Source: Caulobacteraceae bacterium (GTDB lineage Bacteria; Pseudomonadota; Alphaproteobacteria; Caulobacterales; Caulobacteraceae). Taken from it: a DNA stretch of 9,135 nucleotides. Below the pieces are notes generated by a model, which was not told where the DNA came from, made no database searches, and was given only the letters and a program-made list of their open reading frames with translations. This document shows positions 6,048-9,135 of this stretch, piece after piece. The position numbers and the translations under genes are program-made. The DNA lies in assembly GCA_947479185.1 (NCBI GenBank), contig CANJYY010000080.1, positions 1 to 9,135 on the forward strand. Reading direction: 5' to 3'. The first letter of the stretch is position 1; each line of letters starts with the position of its first letter.

Positions 6048-6928
6048 GCCGGCGAGGTCTCGTCCGCCGCTGGCGCGACCGGGCGCGGCCGGAAGCGAAC
6101 GCGCTTCACGCGGCGCGGATCGGCGGCGATGATCTCGATGTCATAGGCGTCCGACAGGCGGATCACATCGCCGCGGCGGGGCACGCGGCCGGCGATGGCG
6201 CTGACCAGACCGCCGACCGTGTCGATGTCTTCCTCATGGTCGCCGTCGCCGAGCTGGTGTTCGCCCAGCACGGCCTCGAGGTCTTCCAGCAGCGCGCGGG
6301 CGCTGGCTTCGATGATGCCGCCCTCCAGCACGCGCAGGCCGGTCACGGCGGCGTCGTCGTGCTCGTCGGCGATGTCGCCGACCACGGCCTCGATCAGGTC
6401 TTCCAGCGTCACCAGACCCTCGGTGCCGCCGTATTCGTCGATGACCAGGGCCATGTGGACGCGGGTCTTCTGCATCTGGGCCAGCAGGGTGGCGGCGCGC
6501 ATCGATCCCGGCACGCCGGGCGCCGGACGGCGCAGGCGCTTGAGCACCCCGGCCGGTCGGCGGCTCTTGCTGGCCAGCAGCTTGAACACGTCCTTGATGT
6601 GCACGAAGCCGATCGGGTCATCGAGCGTGGCGCGATAGACCGGCAGGCGCGAGTGCTCGGTGTCGCTGAACTGGGCGACCAGGGCGTCGAACGAGGTGTT
6701 GAACTCGACCGCGACGATGTCGGCCCGGGGGGTCATGACGTCGTCGACCGTCAGGGTCTGGAAGGCGCGGGCCTGGGCGGCGAGGGTTTCGCCGGCCTGG
6801 GTGGTCGGCTCAAGGTCGGCGACCGGCTCGCCGGCGAGGCCGTGGCGGACCCGGCTGAACAGGGACCAGAAGCCGCGCTTGTGCTTCGGCGTATCGGGCG
6901 GCGAGCTCGCGTCGTCGGAACTGGTCAT
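6044..6928 (-). CDS. corC: CBS-domain CorC/HlyC-type protein (YbeX homologue)
   Basis: This 294-aa soluble protein matches YbeX/CorC, linked to Mg2+/Co2+ efflux and, through its neighbours, to ribosome homeostasis. It has a basic N-terminus (KHKRGFWSLFSRVRHG), two CBS domains (about 61-121, starting VDDVMTPRADIVAVE, with HSRLPVYRATLDDPIGFVHI; and about 126-184, with ALVIDEYGGTEGLVTLEDLI), then the CorC_HlyC C-terminal domain (about 203-285, with DTVGGLVSAIAGRVPRRGD). The membrane DUF21/CNNM domain of longer relatives is absent, so it is the short cytosolic type. It starts 5 bp after ybeY and shares four bases with lnt, matching the ybeZ-ybeY-ybeX-lnt order in E. coli. Its molecular function remains debated in the family. 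Confidence 0.94.
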   Translation of the reverse strand: MTSSDDASSPPDTPKHKRGFWSLFSRVRHGLAGEPVADLEPTTQAGETLAAQARAFQTLTVDDVMTPRADIVAVEFNTSFDALVAQFSDTEHSRLPVYRATLDDPIGFVHIKDVFKLLASKSRRPAGVLKRLRRPAPGVPGSMRAATLLAQMQKTRVHMALVIDEYGGTEGLVTLEDLIEAVVGDIADEHDDAAVTGLRVLEGGIIEASARALLEDLEAVLGEHQLGDGDHEEDIDTVGGLVSAIAGRVPRRGDVIRLSDAYDIEIIAADPRRVKRVRFRPRPVAPAADETSPA

Positions 6929-6933
6929 CGTGG

Positions 6934-7404
6934 TCAGGCGTAGGGGTCGGGAACGTCGAGGCCGGCAAGGATCTGCCGCTCCAGCGCTTCCATCTCCTCG
7001 GCTTCGGTCTCCGTCTGGTGGTCGTACCCTACAAGATGGAGCACGCCGTGCGCCACCAGGTGTTGCAGATGATGGGCCAGCGGCTTGCCCTGCTCGGCCG
7101 CCTCGCGGGCGCAGACGCCGTAGGCCAGGGCGATGTCGCCCAGATGATGCTCGGGATTGGCCGGGGCCGGGAAGCTCAGCACGTTGGTCGGGCCGGCCTT
7201 GTCGCGGAAGCGCAGGTTCAGGTCGGCGACGGTCGCGTCATCGGTCAGCAGGATGGTCAGGCCGCCTTCGGCCGTAGCGGCCTCGGCGGCGATGAGGGCC
7301 AGATGGTCGGCGTCGGGCAGGGCGGCCGACCAGGCTTCGTCCTCGATCTCGATGTCGATGCCCAAGGTGCTACTGCCCGGTGCGCTTGGCGGCGTCGGCG
7401 TCAT
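6934..7404 (-). CDS. ybeY: Endoribonuclease YbeY (rRNA maturation factor)
   Basis: YbeY is a metal-dependent single-strand endoribonuclease acting in 16S rRNA 3'-end maturation and ribosome quality control. The 156-aa product has the diagnostic HGVLHLVGYDH motif (His119, His123, His129), the zinc-binding three-histidine signature, and the conserved segment LNLRFRDKAGPTNVLSFP at about 62-79. ATG 7404 makes the gene overlap the end of phoH by 35 bp. A TTG at 7365, just after the phoH stop, would remove the Pro/Ser-rich first 13 residues and is a possible alternative start, though neither has a clear Shine-Dalgarno. The overlap suggests coupled translation with phoH, fitting the reported YbeZ-YbeY partnership. 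Confidence 0.95.
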   Translation of the reverse strand: MTPTPPSAPGSSTLGIDIEIEDEAWSAALPDADHLALIAAEAATAEGGLTILLTDDATVADLNLRFRDKAGPTNVLSFPAPANPEHHLGDIALAYGVCAREAAEQGKPLAHHLQHLVAHGVLHLVGYDHQTETEAEEMEALERQILAGLDVPDPYA

Positions 7405-8323
7405 AGGCGCGGACGATGCGGGCGACCATCGGATGGCGGATCACGTCGTCGGCGGTGAAGCGGGTCACGGCCACGCCCTCGACGCCTTCGAGAATGGCCA
7501 CGGCGTGGGCCAGACCCGAGTCGTGCGGATTCATCAGATCGATCTGGCTGGGGTCCCCGGTCACGGCCATGCGCGAGCCTTCGCCCAGACGGGTCAGGAC
7601 CATCTTCATCTGCAGCCGGCTGGTGTTCTGGGCCTCGTCGACGATGACGAACGCATGCGCCAGCGTCCGACCGCGCATGAAGGCGATCGGGGCGACCTCG
7701 ATCTCGCCCTTGTCGCGACGGCGGCGCAGCTGGTCGGCGCCCATCAGCTGGGTCAGGGCCTCCCAGACGGGGGCCATGTAGGGATCGACCTTCTCGGTCA
7801 GGTCGCCGGGCAGGAAGCCGAGCCGCTCGCCGGCCTCGACGGCCGGACGGGTCACGATCAGCCGGTCGATGTCCCCGCGCATCAGCATGGCCGCGCCGTG
7901 GGCCACGGCGAGAAAGGTCTTGCCGGTGCCGGCGGGGCCAAGGCCGAACACCAGGTCGTGGCGGCCGAGGTCGTCCATGTAGCGCGCCTGGGTCGCCGTC
8001 TTGGGCGAGACTGGCCCGCGTCGCGTCGCGCCGGCGACGCCGGGGGCCGCCGGGGCCTCCCCGGTGCGGGCGTCGCCGATGGCCACGCGCACATCGGCGT
8101 CGGCCACGGGGGCGCCGGAATCGGCCAGCGCCGCGATGGCCTGGACGGCGCGCTTGGCGGCTCCGCGGCCGCGCGCGTCGCCGGCCAGGGACACACCGCC
8201 GCCGGGGGTTTCGAGCAGCACCTTGAAGGCGTCCTCGATCAGGGCCGCGTGGCGGCCGCCGGGACCGGACACGGCGCGGACAGCGGGGTCTGACAGTTGC
8301 AGGAATTCGGGCGGACGGCTCAT
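7370..8323 (-). CDS. phoH: PhoH-family ATPase (YbeZ-like)
   Basis: This 317-aa P-loop ATPase of the PhoH/YbeZ type is proposed to work with YbeY in RNA processing. The N-terminal 110 residues form the variable family domain ([19 protein letters not shown]), with a Pro/Ala-rich linker (about 88-104). Walker A GPAGTGKT is at 129-136, [21 protein letters not shown] sequence at about 156-173, and Walker B VIVDEAQN at 226-233; the C-terminal sensor region includes [12 protein letters not shown]. The frame is open far upstream through miaB, but [18 protein letters not shown] from ATG 8323 is the correct start: it overlaps the miaB stop as ATGA, and the upstream extension is only a shifted reading of miaB. 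Confidence 0.95.
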   Translation of the reverse strand: MSRPPEFLQLSDPAVRAVSGPGGRHAALIEDAFKVLLETPGGGVSLAGDARGRGAAKRAVQAIAALADSGAPVADADVRVAIGDARTGEAPAAPGVAGATRRGPVSPKTATQARYMDDLGRHDLVFGLGPAGTGKTFLAVAHGAAMLMRGDIDRLIVTRPAVEAGERLGFLPGDLTEKVDPYMAPVWEALTQLMGADQLRRRRDKGEIEVAPIAFMRGRTLAHAFVIVDEAQNTSRLQMKMVLTRLGEGSRMAVTGDPSQIDLMNPHDSGLAHAVAILEGVEGVAVTRFTADDVIRHPMVARIVRAYDADAAKRTGQ

Positions 8324-9135
8324 GCGTTTTCCAGAACCAGCGACCCGGACAGGCTGTTCCGCGTGGCGCTGTCGATGCGCACGGGCACGATCTGGCCGAT
8401 CAGCCGCTCGGGCCCATCGATATGCACCGGCTGCAGCCACGGCGAACGGCCGCCGATCTGGCCGGGGTGACGGCCGGTCTTCTCGATCAGCACCGGGGCG
8501 ACGCGGCCGACGACCGAATGGTTGAAGGCTTCCTGCTGCTGCTGCAGCAGGGCGTTCAGCCGTTGCAGGCGCTCGTCCATCACCTCGGTCGCGACCTGGC
8601 CGGGCATGGCCGAGGCCGGGGTGCCGGGGCGGCGGCTGTACTTGAACGAGAAGGCCCCGGCGTAGCCGACCTCGCGCACCAGGTTGAGCGTCGCCTCGAA
8701 GTCGCTGTCGCGCTCGCCAGGGAAGCCGACGATGAAGTCGCAGCTCATGGCGATGTCCGGCCGGGCCGCGCGGATCTTCTCGACCAGGCGGATATAGTGC
8801 TCGGCCGTGTGGCCGCGGTTCATGGCCTTGAGGATGCGGTCGCTTCCCGACTGCACCGGCAGGTGCAGATAAGGCATCAAAGCCTCGACCTCGCCATGGG
8901 CGGCGATCAGGGCCTCGTTCATGTCGCGCGGGTGGCTGGTGGTGTAGCGGATGCGGTCGAGGCCTTCGACGGCCGCCAGCTGGCGCACCAGGCCCGCCAG
9001 GCCGCCGGCGTCGCCGTCGTAGGCGTTGACGTTCTGGCCCAGCAGGGTGACCTCGCGCACGCCCTTGGCCGCCAGCACCCGGGCTTCGGCGAGGATGTCG
9101 CCGGCCGGCCGCGACCACTCGCCGCCGCGGGTGTA
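8320..9135 (-). CDS. miaB: tRNA-2-methylthio-N6-dimethylallyladenosine synthase MiaB (C-terminal part, cut by window edge)
   Basis: MiaB is a radical-SAM iron-sulfur enzyme that adds the methylthio group to i6A37 of tRNAs reading UNN codons. The 271 visible residues start within the radical-SAM core at [20 protein letters not shown], directly after where the CxxxCxxC cluster motif should be, which lies outside the window. Seen in order are [64 protein letters not shown] and [14 protein letters not shown], then a C-terminal TRAM domain (about the last 65 residues, ending [11 protein letters not shown]). GQNVNAY and the LPVQSGS segment fit MiaB rather than RimO. The stop overlaps the phoH start by four bases. 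The 5' end is missing. Confidence 0.96.
   Translation of the reverse strand, partial: YTRGGEWSRPAGDILAEARVLAAKGVREVTLLGQNVNAYDGDAGGLAGLVRQLAAVEGLDRIRYTTSHPRDMNEALIAAHGEVEALMPYLHLPVQSGSDRILKAMNRGHTAEHYIRLVEKIRAARPDIAMSCDFIVGFPGERDSDFEATLNLVREVGYAGAFSFKYSRRPGTPASAMPGQVATEVMDERLQRLNALLQQQQEAFNHSVVGRVAPVLIEKTGRHPGQIGGRSPWLQPVHIDGPERLIGQIVPVRIDSATRNSLSGSLVLENA

Noticed and set aside
620..8293. Long plus-strand open frames (for example at 620-1864, 2715-4052, 4620-5576 and 7157-8293).
   Set aside because: They run antisense to well-identified genes, have biased Arg/Gly/Asp/Val composition with no recognisable domains, and span gene boundaries; this is usual for GC-rich DNA.
7370..9118. A 582-residue open frame fusing an arginine/proline-rich N-terminal part to PhoH.
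   Set aside because: The first ~265 residues are a frame-shifted reading of miaB, low in complexity and unlike any PhoH; the true start at 8323 overlaps the miaB stop by ATGA.

Overview
The window is a gene-dense, GC-rich stretch with every recognisable gene on the minus strand. Read in the direction of transcription (high to low coordinates) the order is miaB (partial), phoH, ybeY, corC/ybeX, lnt, an XRE-type regulator, metK, trmB, a DUF1993 gene, rimP and nusA (partial). This is core chromosome, not a mobile or accessory region. The block ybeY-corC-lnt-XRE-metK-trmB-rimP-nusA is a typical alphaproteobacterial arrangement. Base composition, protein sequences and the promoter style suggest Caulobacteraceae (Caulobacter, Phenylobacterium or a relative); that placement is inference from memory, not a search.

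Region 1 (9135-4452) is a tightly packed cluster. MiaB modifies tRNA. PhoH (YbeZ) is an ATPase partner of the endoribonuclease YbeY. CorC (YbeX) is a CBS-domain protein linked to ribosome and Mg2+ homeostasis. Lnt completes lipoprotein acylation. The genes overlap or nearly touch: ATGA at miaB/phoH, 35 bp at phoH/ybeY, 5 bp apart at ybeY/corC, GTGA at corC/lnt. This implies one translationally coupled operon.

Region 2 (4407-1868) is methyl-group and SAM related: a small helix-turn-helix regulator, SAM synthetase (metK) and a SAM-dependent tRNA m7G46 methyltransferase (trmB). The 109-bp gap before metK is the most interesting part of the window. It holds a near-perfect AT-rich palindrome over a plausible promoter. 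Directly after it comes a 9-bp hairpin whose loop is complementary to the metK Shine-Dalgarno, as expected of a compact RBS-sequestering pseudoknot. That architecture resembles the SAM/SAH class of riboswitch, but the sequence is not clearly a member. Between metK and trmB lies a large imperfect inverted repeat built from CTAGTCCC/CTAGCCCC-like units, looking like a REP-type intergenic element.

Region 3 (1780-1) is a DUF1993 (DinB-like) gene of unknown function, then rimP and nusA. A candidate promoter lies just after the DUF1993 gene. Only about 30 bp after its predicted start site comes a textbook intrinsic terminator, ending 13 nt before the rimP start codon. The terminator therefore lies inside the rimP-nusA leader and looks like an attenuator. 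An in-frame ATG before the hairpin would let ribosomes translate through it.

No RNA genes, CRISPR arrays, insertion sequences or phage genes were seen. The long plus-strand reading frames are composition shadows of the minus-strand genes.
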